A stretch of 64,000 bases of DNA from Ficedula albicollis (lineage: Eukaryota > Chordata > Aves > Passeriformes > Muscicapidae): positions 6,769,814-6,833,813 of the forward strand of contig NC_021684.1 in the NCBI RefSeq assembly GCF_000247815.1, given 5' to 3'. Below the pieces are notes generated by a model. It did no database searches and had not been told where the DNA came from. It saw only the letters and a program-made list of their open reading frames with translations. Positions 41,301 through 59,141 of the stretch are shown here, piece by piece; position 1 is the stretch's first letter, and the number at the start of each line of letters is the position of its first letter. The position numbers and the translations under genes were made by a program.

Positions 41301-44300
41301 ATCCAAGCTGAAGGCAGGAGAAATCCAGGTCAGAAGTGAAAGGTGCTCTTCCTGCTGCTGCTGCGCATCCTCTGCCAGCACTCTACTCACCATGACATCA
41401 CTTCTGTCCTCCAGGCCAAGGTCGTGGTGGCAGAGCAGACAGAGAAGGACATCAACATCACCCGCATGCAGTATGTGCCTGTGGCTGTCCGCTCGCAGAT
41501 CCTCTACTTCTGTGTCTCAGACCTGTCCAATGTGGACCCCATGTACCAGTATTCACTCGAGTGGTTCCTCAACATCTTCCTCCTGGGGATCCGGAACTCT
41601 GAGAAAGCAGGTGCCTGCCCAGGACAGCCCCCCTCCTATCCTCTCCCTCAGCCCACAGCTGCACGTGGCCTGCATGTGAGGGCAGCACGTGTCCTTGCTG
41701 GGCAGGGTGTGGCTGTGCCTCTGTGACCAGGAGCCCAGAGCTGGCGTGGGGAGCACCACTGTCACCCACAGCACCTACCACCCTTTCTGGTTGTTGCCTC
41801 TTTTTCAGACGAGCTGACGGAGCGGGTGCAGAACATCAACAACTACATCACCTTCAGTCTCTACTGCAACGTGTGCCGCAGCCTCTTCGAGAAGCACAAG
41901 CTCATGTTTGCCTTCCTGGTCAGCGCCCGCATTCTGATGAATGAGGGAAAGATCAATATGGTGAGCAAGTCACCCTTGAAGGGATCCCATCAGGGCAGCT
42001 CAAGCACAGCCTGTTCAGCCCCTAGAGCTGTGTGCTGAGTGGAAAAGGAGCCTTATTCCCCGGGGTCAGCGACAGGCTTGGCAGCCTGCTGGACAAGCAC
42101 AGGACCTCTGTCTTTATTCAGCTTTCAAACTGCTCTCTGTGTCTACATGCAGAGCTGCTTAGCCTGAATCACCTGCAGCTTTTTGCCAGTTTGCTGCCAG
42201 ACTGCTGCAAAGGTTAGTGAGTTCAGAGGGAGCAGGCACGGGTTAGCAGGCAGTGGCAGCTGAGAAGTCACTACGTTGATCTCACCACACCCTCCAACTC
42301 AGTTACTCCTTGACACACACCTGGCAGGAGAGCAGCCAGAAGGATACTAGGGGATTTTAATTGGATATGGTACCATGTGCCTTGGGCTCAGGTGGGTAGG
42401 CTGTTACTCATCACCAAATCATATCCTGTTCCCAGGATGAGTGGCGTTACCTGCTGTCAGGAGGGGCCATAAAGGAAATGAAGAACAACCCAGCTCCAGC
42501 CTGGCTGAACGAGAGAGCGTGGGGAGACATCCTGGCCTTGAGCAGCCTAAATAATTTCTCTGGCTTCGACAATGATTTTGCAGACAACCTTGAAGAGTTC
42601 AGGACCATTTTTGACAGCCACAAGCCTCACAGGCAAGTGTCTCCTGCTTTGTCAGCTTAGCTCTACTGCACATGACATCCCTGGGAGAGCAAGAGGAGCT
42701 GTCAGGGCCACAGTGCAGTGCCATGCAAGGGAAGTATGAGGCACTGCCTTGTCTCCCCAGGGGTGACCACTGCTTGCCCAAGGCAGAGCCTTATCTCAGT
42801 GCCTTATCCCAGCAGTATTTGCTGCTTCCCCAGTGGAAGCAGCTCTGGCTTGCCTGTTGATGGTTTCAGAGCTACAGACAACAACCTCAGCCAAAGGACT
42901 GGAAGGTCCTTGTCCCTTATGAAGCCTCAATGGCTGCCCGCAGGCAACTCGGGTACTTCTTTCAATGGCAGGCAACTCGGGTACTTCTTGTGGAGTGTGG
43001 GATCTGGCACATCCCCTCAAAATGTACCTAATTGCTTTTGCAGAGAGCCTTTGCCTGGGAAGTGGGAAGATGGGCTTGATGCCTTCCAGAAGCTGCTGGT
43101 TCTGCGGTGTCTGCGTGGAGACAAGATCACCAACGCCATGCAGGACTTTGTGGTGCAGAAGCTGGATCAGCGCTTCATTGAGCCACAGGTAACCAGCCAA
43201 GAGCAGGTGCTGGTGGGGACAGGAATGGAGCTTGTAATAAATGGGCCACCAATTGCTGTGAGGGTGCTTGTGCCCCTCTGCAGACACAGTGTTCCTCCCA
43301 CAGCTGGGGAAACACCCATGTCTTAGATGAGGGATAGCCCTTCTGATGTCCACCAGTTAAAACACATGAGGAGGGGGCAGATACTGCAGGTGTACAAGGG
43401 AAGAGTTTGAATGACAAATGAGAAAGTGGTTCATGGCTTACCATAATGCAGCCAGAGGAGAGATGAATGTGGAGGGCCATGGTCCACTGATCATGGTCCT
43501 GGCCTTGGCACCCAAGAGGATGCTGGAGCCTTGGAGGAGAGCTGCAGGCCAGGAAGGCTGAGGAGGTGCTGCATGGTTCTACTACAGCTTCTCCACTGTA
43601 ACCAACTCTCTGTTGCAGACCACTGACCTCTCAGCCGTGTTTAAGGAGTCCACTGCCACCACCCCCCTGGTGTTCGTGCTCTCCCCAGGCACTGACCCTG
43701 CTGCCGACCTCTACAAGTTTGCTGAAGAAATGAAGTTCGCACAAAAGCTCTCTGCCATTTCTCTGGGCCAAGGACAGGTGAGCTGTCAGTGTGTACCTGG
43801 AACAGCAGGGTCCTGGCACTCATATCAACCTCACCAAGCTCCAAGTAGGTCAAACACTTGCAGCACTGTGAAAACACCCTTGTGTTCCAAGGCCCTTACT
43901 CACCAACCTTCTGCTTCCACCTCCTTGAGGTGGAGCTGCAGCAGCTCCCACTACAGTGCCCTCTAACTTCCAGAATCCATCTGCAATCCTATTCCCTCCA
44001 CCCTCCCTCACAGGCTTGTACAAGCTGTAAAAAAAGTGCTGTGCCATCAAACAGCAAACGTCCATAGCATTGGACAGTGGTCCTTCCACCCAGCTCCAGG
44101 GAGATGCCTCCCTGTCCTGCTCATCAGAACACAGTGTGCCATGGGAAGGGTCTCTGAGCTCTCCCTTTCTGCCTCTGCAGGGCCCCCGTGCTGAAGCCAT
44201 GCTGCACAATGCCATGGAGCAGGGCAACTGGGTCTTCTTCCAGAACTGCCACCTGGCCCCCAGCTGGATGCCCTCACTGGAGAGACTCATCGAGGGCATT

Positions 44301-47300
44301 GACCCTGGCAAGGTGAAATGTTTTACTGAGCAGGTGCTCACTCTGAGGGCAACAGGCAGGAGGCTGGAGTCCGGGAGGAGCCCAGCTCTAGTTCAGTAAC
44401 CATCCATAGGCTCTTGTCAACCAGAGAAACCAGTGCAGGAGCAGCTGCAGGGGCTGTGCCTGCATGCTCTGAGCACTTGCTGCCTTCTGAACTTCCAGGT
44501 GCATCCAGACTTTCGCCTCTGGCTCACCAGTCTACCGAGCAACGACTTTCCTGTGTCCATTCTCCAGAATGGCTCCAAGATGACCATCGAGCCCCCCCGT
44601 GGGGTCAAGGCCAACCTGCTCAAGTCCTACATTAGTTTCAGTGATGACTTCTTGAATTCTTGCTCCAAGGTAAGAGCCAGATCAGGCTTTGTTTTGTTGT
44701 CCCCAAAGGTAAGAGCCAGATCAGGCTTTGTTTTGTTTTGTTGTTTCCTGTGCCTGCTCCAATATTTGCTTTCCACCTGGATGTTGCACCTCTCCAGACA
44801 CAGATCTTCTTTCCCATTAGAGAATCCATGTGCTAGAGGTGTTGTTTCTACTAAACTCACATCTGTGAAGAGCCACTTGGAAATTTTACTTTGAGAAACA
44901 GAAGCAACAGTATTTTGGAGGCCTGGCATAAGGCACTTATGCAACTCTCTTTCAGCAAAGAGTGAGCCGTGGCCTTCCCCAGCAGAGCAACCTGACCGAG
45001 GTTTCCCCCTCTCCAAGCTTCAGTTAGCACTCCTGAATTGGCACATTTTCTCTGCCAGGTCCCAGCAGGCCCTGACTCCCTCCAAGGCTGTCTCCTTCCA
45101 AGCTGAGCCACTCCTCTCCCTCTTCCCACAGGTCACAGAGTTTAAATCCTTGTTGCTGTCGCTTTGCTTCTTCCATGGGAACATGCTGGAGAGGAGAAAG
45201 TTTGGGCCTCTAGGGTTCAACATCCCCTATGAGTTCACAGATGGAGACCTCCGCATCTGCATCAGTCAGCTGCAAATGTTCTTGAACGAATACGCAGAGA
45301 TTCCCTACAAGGTGAGAGCTGCCCCTCCTGCGAGGGAACAGGCTCAGGATGCAGACAGGGATCAGAACCATGGTGGGGTCTCTTGCAGGTTCTGAAATAC
45401 ACAGCTGGGGAGATCAACTACGGCGGCCGCGTGACCGACGACTGGGACCGGCGCTGCATCATGAGCATTTTGGAAGATTTCTACAAACCTGATGTTTTAA
45501 GTCCTGACTTTACCTATTCTGAATCAGGTATCTACAAGCAGATCAGTACCTCTTCTGACCTCAATGTAAGTACTCAAGTCACAAATTGCAGCTCATAGAT
45601 GTAGGGGGATTGTCAGAGTGCAAAAAGTCTCCTCTCTGAAACCCGCTGCATTTTCAGATCCCTGGGGGAATATAAATTTGTAAGAACCCGAGGATTTTCA
45701 GCTGGTCTTGGCCTCACAGTCTGTGTGGGTTCCTCTCCAGGGCTACCTCCAATACGTCAAGGGCCTGCCTCTCAACGACAGCCCGGAGCTCTTTGGTTTA
45801 CACGACAATGCCGACATCACCTTTGCTCAGAATGAGACCTTTGCTCTGCTGGGAGCCATTGCACAGCTGCAGCCCAAGACCATCACACTGGGAGGCCGCA
45901 GCAGGGAAGAGGTTGGTGCCCCAGTCCTGTCAGTGCTCTGGCAGCCAGTGCCCAGTGTGGGCAGTGACCACAAGCAGCAGCTCTCAGCAGGTGCCACCCT
46001 GCCTGCTGGGTGCCAGCGATGGCACTGCCATGCCAGCGTTAGCTCTCCCCCTTCTCAGCAGCCATGGGGCTGCATTAGAAGGATGCTGCCACTTGCTGCT
46101 TTCCTTACAGATTGTGGAGGAGACCTCCAAGGACATCCTGGCAAAGCTGCCCAACCCCATGGACGTGCAGGAAGTGATCCGCAAATACCCGCTGCTCTAT
46201 GAAGAATCCATGAACACAGTGCTGGTGCAGGAGGTGATCAGGTAAAACTCCTATGGGATCACATCCTAGGGAACAGCAGAGATATGCAGGCCCCTGCTGT
46301 CACCCACCTTTGGGGAACCTTACTACTGAGCACAACAGTGAGGTTGGCAGTCACACTAACAGCTGTGTTGTCCCAGCCAGGACCTTTGGCTGATTCTGTC
46401 TCCATCTGTAACAGTCAGCAATTTAGGGCTGGGGGAGCAGCTGTGAGACCTTGTTGAAGAGGACTAGGGCTGGGAGTTACATGGAGAAGCTTCACTTGTG
46501 TATAAAGATCCACACCCTCTCTGGGCAGGCAATGGGCAATAAACCACTGCAGAGTCACTCTGCTCCTTCTGCCCTTTCTCTGTAGGTACAACAAGCTCCT
46601 GGAGGAGGTTGCCTCAAGTCTGAAGGATTTGCTGAAAGCTCTCAAGGGCCTGGTCGTGATGTCCTCTCGGCTGGAGCTCATGGCCAGCAGTTTGTACAAC
46701 AACACTGTTCCTGAAATTTGGAATGCCAAGGTATGTGCCCCAGCCAGCTCAGCTGCCTGCCAAAGCTCACCCAAACCAGAGGAATGGGTTAGCAACTGCT
46801 GCTAGACTGGGCTGTCTCACATGGAGCTGGCTCTTGGTCCCCTGGTGTAGAGACGTCTCCTGCCTAGTGCAGCTCCCAGTTGTTCCCAGCCCCTGGGCTC
46901 TGGGCAGCTCTCAGCAGCTGAGGCACATGGCTTGACTACATTCAGCCCCTCCCTCTGTGGGTGCCCTGCAGGCCTATCCCTCGCTGAAGCCCTTGGCATC
47001 GTGGGTGAACGACTTGGTGCAGAGGATTGAATTCCTGCAGAACTGGATCAGCCATGGCATCCCCTCCGTGTTCTGGATCAGTGGGTTCTTCTTCCCCCAG
47101 GCTTTCCTCACCGGGACACTGCAGAACTTTGCTAGGAAGTCTGTCATCTCCATTGACACCATCTCGTTTAGCTTCAAGGTCAGTAAATCAGGTGGAGAGT
47201 CTGAATTTATTTGGAATCTCCTGCTAGAAGGCCACAGAGTAAATCAGGTGGAGAGTCTGAATTTATTTGAAATCTCTTGCTAGAAGGCCACAGAAGGCCC

Positions 47301-48280
47301 TGACCTGCCCAAGAGGTGAAGCCACCAGACTACACAGCTGCCTATGGCCCCACCATCCTCTTTGTGCTTGGATACACCCACCCAGCCACACACATTGCCA
47401 GACACCTCCCCAAGGCTGGCAGGGGCTTCTGCTTCCAGAGCTGCTCACATCCCCCTCCACCAGCTCTGCCACAAGCTGCCCCTCTGAGAGCTGTGGCACG
47501 TTCTCCTTTGGCAGCGCTGGCTTAACTAAGAGCTGCCTAAGAGGCTTCTTGGGGCTGAGCCCGCAGGGACACGCCTTGAGCGAGGGCCCCTCCCCTGGGC
47601 AGGTGATGAAGGAGTCGGTGAAGGAGCTGAAGCGCCAGCCCGACGTGGGCTGCTACATCCACGGCTTGTTCCTGGAGGGCGCCCGCTGGGACGCCGCTGC
47701 GGGGCGGCTGGCGGAGTCCCGCCCCAAGGAGCTCTACACGGAGATGGCTGTCATCTGGCTGCTGCCTGTCCCGAACCGCAAGCCTCCAGAATCCGGCTCC
47801 TACCTGTGCCCCATCTATAAGACTCTCACTCGCGCAGGTAGGTGCCCTAAAGGCAGATTTCCAGAAGCACGGAAGCTGCAGGAGCAGCTGGGGGGCAGCA
47901 GGGAGTTCCTCCTGCCATACAGGGGCACAGAGCAAGCTGCTGTTGGCAGTGGAGAAGAGTTCTTCTGCTGTGCTTGAGGAGATGGATCAGCCAGGCACCT
48001 TGGCTCTGCAGCAGTGCCCACGGCCAGGCTCTCCCCCAGCCCTGCTCAGCCAGTCCTCTGGCTTAGGGACAAGGGCTGCTGGCTGTGGTCATTTGTCTGG
48101 GATTCCCTGGTCCACGTGCAGCAGCACCACTCTCTCGCCCTTGCTTCCCCCCTTACAGGCACACTGTCAACAACGGGCCACTCCACCAACTACGTGATTG
48201 CTGTGGAGATCCCCACGGACAAACCAGAGAAGCACTGGATCAAACGGGGCACAGCCTTGATCTGTGCCCTGGACTTTTAG
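1103..48280 (+). CDS. DNAH1: DNAH1, dynein axonemal heavy chain 1 (3' three quarters, 60 exons)
   Basis: This is the motor subunit of an inner-arm axonemal dynein; it hydrolyses ATP to slide doublet microtubules in cilia and sperm flagella. I joined 60 exons by acceptor/donor and phase; they give about 3,187 residues ending in CALDF-stop. The known human protein is about 4,265 residues, so roughly the first quarter lies left of the window. Seen in order: linker, AAA1 [11 protein letters not shown]2 [11 protein letters not shown]3 [11 protein letters not shown]4 GVGGSGRQS, stalk coiled coils, AAA5/6, C-terminal domain. DNAH1 rather than DNAH3/7/12 is supported by close agreement with remembered human DNAH1 throughout and by the neighbouring BAP1 gene, as in human. 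The reading frame is intact in every visible exon. Three introns start with GC. A HAUS3-like gene is nested antisense in one intron. Confidence 0.95.
8929..12466 (+). other. DNAH1: DNAH1 visible exons 10-14: AAA1, main ATPase site
   Basis: Exons: 8929-9117, 10131-10236, 11302-11415, 11742-11891, 12380-12466. The P-loop GPAGTGKT is at 8984-9007 (about residue 505 of the visible protein) and the Walker B segment CFDEFNRI lies at the start of the exon at 10131. [16 protein letters not shown] follows in the next exon. AAA1 is the principal hydrolytic site of all dyneins, and every key residue is present, so the motor is predicted to be active. Introns 9118-10130 and 10237-11301 are about 1 kb each; I see no further coding or repeat element in them. 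Confidence 0.95.
12565..17133 (+). other. DNAH1: DNAH1 visible exons 15-21: AAA2
   Basis: Exons: 12565-12751, 12861-12952, 13411-13565, 15111-15288, 15404-15598, 16251-16370, 16975-17133. The P-loop GPTGSGKT is at 12926-12949. The second exon ends directly after ...GKTK and the third resumes with [14 protein letters not shown]. Later landmarks are [19 protein letters not shown] and [18 protein letters not shown]2 binds nucleotide in dyneins but has a structural more than a catalytic role. The 1.5-kb intron 13566-15110 contains no recognisable gene. Confidence 0.93.
17531..17714 (+). repeat. 92-bp direct tandem duplication in DNAH1 intron
   Basis: The sequence beginning agctgggtaatttaggaag at 17531 recurs at 17623 with a few substitutions. 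It lies just 26 bp after the donor of the exon ending at 17505, in the 1.2-kb intron 17506-18740, which otherwise shows nothing recognisable. Confidence 0.95.
19523..19524 (+). promoter_or_regulatory. DNAH1: GC splice donor in DNAH1 (AAA3)
   Basis: The exon coding ...SKLDK ends AAG AG and is followed by gcaaga. Joining to the acceptor cag at 20266-20268 restores AG|G CGA (Arg-Arg-Lys-Gly-Val), exactly the residues expected. No GT donor nearby gives the right frame and protein. Confidence 0.88.
20071..20188 (+). repeat. 59-bp direct tandem duplication in DNAH1 intron
   Basis: The unit starting aaggagtgtattaagtg at 20071 is repeated from 20130 with two or three substitutions. It sits in the intron with the GC donor, about 80 bp before the acceptor. 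Confidence 0.95.
22445..23835 (-). mobile_element. CR1-type LINE fragment, internally rearranged
   Basis: The left end (from about 22445) is the reverse complement of the avian CR1 3' end, with the familiar pattern of ...gggttggaagagacctt... and ...gagtccaaccc. Moving right, it passes through the 3' untranslated part into the end of the reverse-transcriptase ORF; the - strand translation includes LLFNIFID and [16 protein letters not shown], typical of CR1 pol. The ORF is broken. Segments are internally duplicated: a roughly 185-bp block beginning at 23071 recurs at 23256, and the block around 23630 recurs around 23792. It fills most of the DNAH1 intron 22398-24574. It is a dead copy. Confidence 0.93.
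24575..29203 (+). other. DNAH1: DNAH1 visible exons 29-33: AAA4
   Basis: Exons: 24575-24805, 26175-26371, 26754-26889, 28032-28240, 29032-29203. The AAA4 P-loop reads GVGGSGRQS at 26322-26348: the invariant lysine of a Walker A motif is replaced by arginine, as I also recall for mammalian DNAH1. [18 protein letters not shown] precedes it, and the last exon reads [20 protein letters not shown]. Introns of 0.8-1.4 kb between these exons show no gene. Confidence 0.93.
24806..26174 (+). other. DNAH1 intron without recognisable content
   Basis: This 1.4-kb intron lies between the pre-AAA4 exon and the AAA4 P-loop exon. Only short open frames without familiar motifs are present, and no transposable element that I recognise. 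The 1.1-kb intron 26890-28031 is likewise plain. Confidence 0.7.
29469..29644 (+). repeat. 89-bp direct tandem duplication in DNAH1 intron
   Basis: The unit starting gctctctctgggcatcac at 29469 recurs at 29558 with about four substitutions. It also contains an inverted-looking catgtgaac/gtgaaaacataaacatgtg segment in both copies. It ends about 30 bp before the exon at 29676. Confidence 0.95.
30028..30114 (+). repeat. 44-bp direct tandem duplication in DNAH1 intron
   Basis: The segment cagtctttctgaaggtagc at 30028 recurs at 30072 with a few differences. The surrounding intron 29868-30443 contains nothing else that I recognise. Confidence 0.93.
32582..32587 (-). terminator. Candidate poly(A) signal of the HAUS3-like gene
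   Basis: AATAAA on the - strand, about 140 bp past the stop codon. A second AATAAA on the same strand lies at 32361-32366. Either would end the nested transcript well inside the DNAH1 intron. Confidence 0.6.
32726..36154 (-). CDS. HAUS3: HAUS3-like augmin complex subunit, nested antisense in a DNAH1 intron
   Basis: HAUS3 is a coiled-coil subunit of the augmin (HAUS) complex, which recruits gamma-tubulin to spindle microtubules for branching nucleation. Coding exons: 36154-34904 (exon begins at 36171 after ttcccttccag), 34750-34326, 33617-33401, 32977-32726. Phases join perfectly to 714 residues; human HAUS3 is about 603. N-terminal [16 protein letters not shown] and [12 protein letters not shown] match the HAUS3 N-terminus. 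[24 protein letters not shown] and the C-terminal [19 protein letters not shown] match successive later segments. Most of the excess length is an acidic stretch of about 70 residues before IETAYICA and a 16-residue duplication. I chose the first ATG after the acceptor at 36171; an internal ATG (MATLRL) is an alternative. The conserved-looking introns argue against a retrocopy. Whether this is the species' only HAUS3 or a paralogue is unknown. Confidence 0.87.
33807..33960 (+). repeat. 76-bp tandem duplication with T tracts in HAUS3-like intron
   Basis: A T tract followed by ggcagacaccagcaacagc occurs at 33823 and again at 33899, with the 60 bp after each nearly identical. It lies in the HAUS3-like intron 33618-34325. 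Confidence 0.94.
35574..35669 (-). repeat. 48-bp in-frame tandem duplication in HAUS3-like exon
   Basis: Two adjacent 48-bp units (35574-35621 and 35622-35669) differ at one or a few bases and encode [16 protein letters not shown] twice in a row. The frame is preserved, lengthening the predicted coiled coil by 16 residues. Confidence 0.95.
36155..36171 (-). other. HAUS3-like exon 5' untranslated segment and acceptor
   Basis: On the - strand a strong polypyrimidine tract (gctttttcccttccag) ends at 36172, so the first coding exon is probably preceded by a noncoding exon between here and the DNAH1 exon at 36676. That first exon and its promoter are not identified. The frame stays open up to 36340, so an upstream start without that splice is also formally possible. 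Confidence 0.6.
38491..38609 (+). repeat. 61-bp tandem duplication that copies a DNAH1 splice donor
   Basis: The donor context agtaagtgtgcagtgctcag at 38491 is repeated at 38552. The first copy is the donor of the exon ending at 38491; the second lies in the intron. Confidence 0.95.
38893..38894 (+). promoter_or_regulatory. DNAH1: GC splice donor in DNAH1 (AAA5)
   Basis: The exon ends ...RSWQ with CAG followed by gcaagt, the ideal GC-donor consensus. The next exon starts [10 protein letters not shown] at 39335, in phase 0, giving the expected protein junction. Confidence 0.9.
40091..40128 (+). repeat. TA-rich microsatellite
   Basis: Two short (TA)n runs separated by cttgctagttt, inside the DNAH1 intron 39455-40273. 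The rest of that intron shows nothing I recognise. Confidence 0.9.
42633..42634 (+). promoter_or_regulatory. DNAH1: GC splice donor in DNAH1 (AAA5/AAA6)
   Basis: The exon ends CCT CAC AG followed by gcaagt. Joining to 43044 gives HREPLPG, as expected for DNAH1. This is the third GC-AG intron in the gene. Confidence 0.9.
42941..42993 (+). repeat. 28-bp tandem duplication in DNAH1 intron
   Basis: The segment caggcaactcgggtacttct at 42941 recurs at 42969, about 75 bp before the acceptor of the exon at 43044. Confidence 0.93.
44669..44738 (+). repeat. 39-bp tandem duplication that copies a DNAH1 splice donor
   Basis: ggtaagagccagatcaggc at 44669 is repeated at 44708. Both copies are preceded by AAG or AAA-G, so both look like good donors, and they are 39 nt (13 codons) apart without an intervening stop. 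Confidence 0.95.
47182..47295 (+). repeat. 57-bp tandem duplication next to a DNAH1 splice donor
   Basis: agtaaatcaggtggagagtc at 47182 is repeated at 47239. The copies begin 4 bp after the donor of the exon ending at 47178. Confidence 0.94.
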
Positions 48281-48408
48281 CCAGGAAACACAGTCAGCCA
48301 GCCCAGGAACCCACTGCAGCTGAGGGCCTGAGCCAGGCTGCTGCCTCCCTCTCTTCCAGCCCTCGTTCTGTCGAGGTGAGTTCTGCCCTTCCCCTGTTGA
48401 AGTGTGTC

Positions 48409-48414
48409 AATAAA
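48409..48414 (+). terminator. DNAH1: DNAH1 poly(A) signal
   Basis: AATAAA about 130 bp past the DNAH1 stop, followed by a T/G-rich stretch (ttgttgttgcac), as expected for a cleavage site. It predicts a short 3' UTR. Confidence 0.85.
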
Positions 48415-48581
48415 TTTAGCCTGTTGTTGTTGCACTCCCCATGATAACTTCAAATCTATACGCCACAGAAGAGCTGCCAGCAGAGGTAACAGGGCCTGGA
48501 GCTGGCAGGTGTGCCTCCAGTCCCACTGCCCCCCACCCCCTTCCCTCACACCCCTTCCACGGCTGACCATTACAGGATAGT

Positions 48582-48587
48582 TTTATT
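48582..48587 (-). terminator. BAP1: BAP1 poly(A) signal
   Basis: AATAAA on the - strand, about 1.25 kb past the BAP1 stop. It faces the DNAH1 signal about 170 bp away, so the genes are convergent with little or no spacer. Confidence 0.75.
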
Positions 48588-49842
48588 CCTTCAGACAGGT
48601 CCATTATTTACAGCACTTGATATCAGACACAGCAAGAGACAGAAGGATTTTCTTTCCTTCAAAATACCAAAAGAACTGTTTCATTCCATAGTCAAGATCT
48701 GTACACGTATTGAAAAAATTCAGTCCTCTCCTGTGGCAGCTCCACCCCGGGACATCGCTGGAGAGCAGTACTCACCTCTGATATCTCAGATTTCTGCCAG
48801 GCTCCCAGGGGCTTGCAGGAGGCAACAGGCTGCCAGGCTATACCAGCAAGCTCTGGTTAGCAGCCAGCCAGGGGGAAGAGATGTGGGCTCCCTCCACTGC
48901 CCCCATCCCACCTCCACTATTGCAGCAACCAGCCACATCTGCCCCTGCCAAGAAGCTTCACCAAGCCACAGCCAGTGTCCACCCTCATGCCATGCCCAGC
49001 ACCACCAAGGCCATGAGATGCACCTGGTCTGTTCATAATTCACAGGGTTTCTCTGGGGCCTGGGCCTGGTGCAATGCTGTGTGACCCTTAGGCACTGCCA
49101 GGGCCACAGAGCTGGTCCCAAGGAGAGCAGCCAGGGCAGCAAGAGGCACAGGCCACCCCCAGCACCACTACAGAGGGCTGGGCACAAGGCCCAGCTCCAT
49201 AGATGAACCTCCCCACCCGCACTCAGCAATAGAGTTGCCATGGCCCACTGGGAAGGGGTCACCATCCCCATGAGCTCGGCCAGCACCAGGCACTGGGCAG
49301 TGCAGTGTTGGGTGGGTGCAGAAGCAGCTCTGTCCTGGAGCCACCTTGCTAAGAATGGCCAAAGCCTGGACTAAAAATCAGTTTGGGGAAGGGAGAGACA
49401 AGGATAGAAAACAGACATGAACAGCCCAGGGAAGCACAGAGCTGAAGGCCCAGACACAGGAGGACACAAGCCACAGCCAGCTGTGGCCAGCACAGCCTCA
49501 CATGGGCATTGCCAGCGTTCCCACAAGGCCAGACCCAGCTGGGTGGGCTCCTTCCCTCCAGTCAGTCCTCAGCCAGGGTTCTGAGACGGAGGTGACAACG
49601 TCTGGGTGCTGCCATGGCATGGTGAGGAAGCTGAGCTCTCCAGACTCCCTTCTGCTGCAGGGACTCCTCCAGCCAGGTTATTGCCTTTCACAGCTTAGGC
49701 GCAGAGAGAAACCCAACTTCCCTTTGTCCCCAGGCTCCACCTGGGCAGGAGGCTTGTCATGTGGTCCCTCTTCCTTGGGCAAAGGGTAATATAGATCCAA
49801 GTGCCAGTGCCCAAAGCCACTAAGTCAGTCTTGGCCCTCTGG
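48588..49842 (-). other. BAP1: BAP1 3' untranslated region (predicted)
   Basis: This is the noncoding stretch between the BAP1 stop codon and the facing poly(A) signal. Open frames on both strands here have no recognisable protein motifs. It is rich in CAG/CTG and CC/GG words, and no transposable element is evident. Confidence 0.65.

Positions 49843-59141
<9,299 letters not shown>

Larger units (their letters stand above)
38767..43777 (+). other. DNAH1: DNAH1 visible exons 41-50: AAA5 and start of AAA6
   Basis: Exons: 38767-38892, 39335-39454, 40274-40423, 40831-40991, 41103-41328, 41415-41610, 41809-41960, 42436-42632, 43044-43188, 43619-43777. Landmarks are [19 protein letters not shown] (across the first two), [45 protein letters not shown] and [22 protein letters not shown]5 and AAA6 do not hydrolyse ATP in dyneins; they complete the ring. 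Two introns have GC donors: after 38892 (CAG|gcaagt) and after 42632 (CAG|gcaagt). Confidence 0.93.
44181..48280 (+). other. DNAH1: DNAH1 visible exons 51-60: AAA6 end and C-terminal domain
   Basis: Exons: 44181-44312, 44499-44669, 45132-45311, 45389-45565, 45741-45911, 46111-46241, 46586-46730, 46972-47178, 47603-47837, 48159-48280. Dynein C-terminal hallmarks are present: [104 protein letters not shown] and [14 protein letters not shown]. The stop codon TAG is at 48278-48280. Donors of the second and eighth exons in this block are partly duplicated in the following intron (see findings). Confidence 0.95.
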
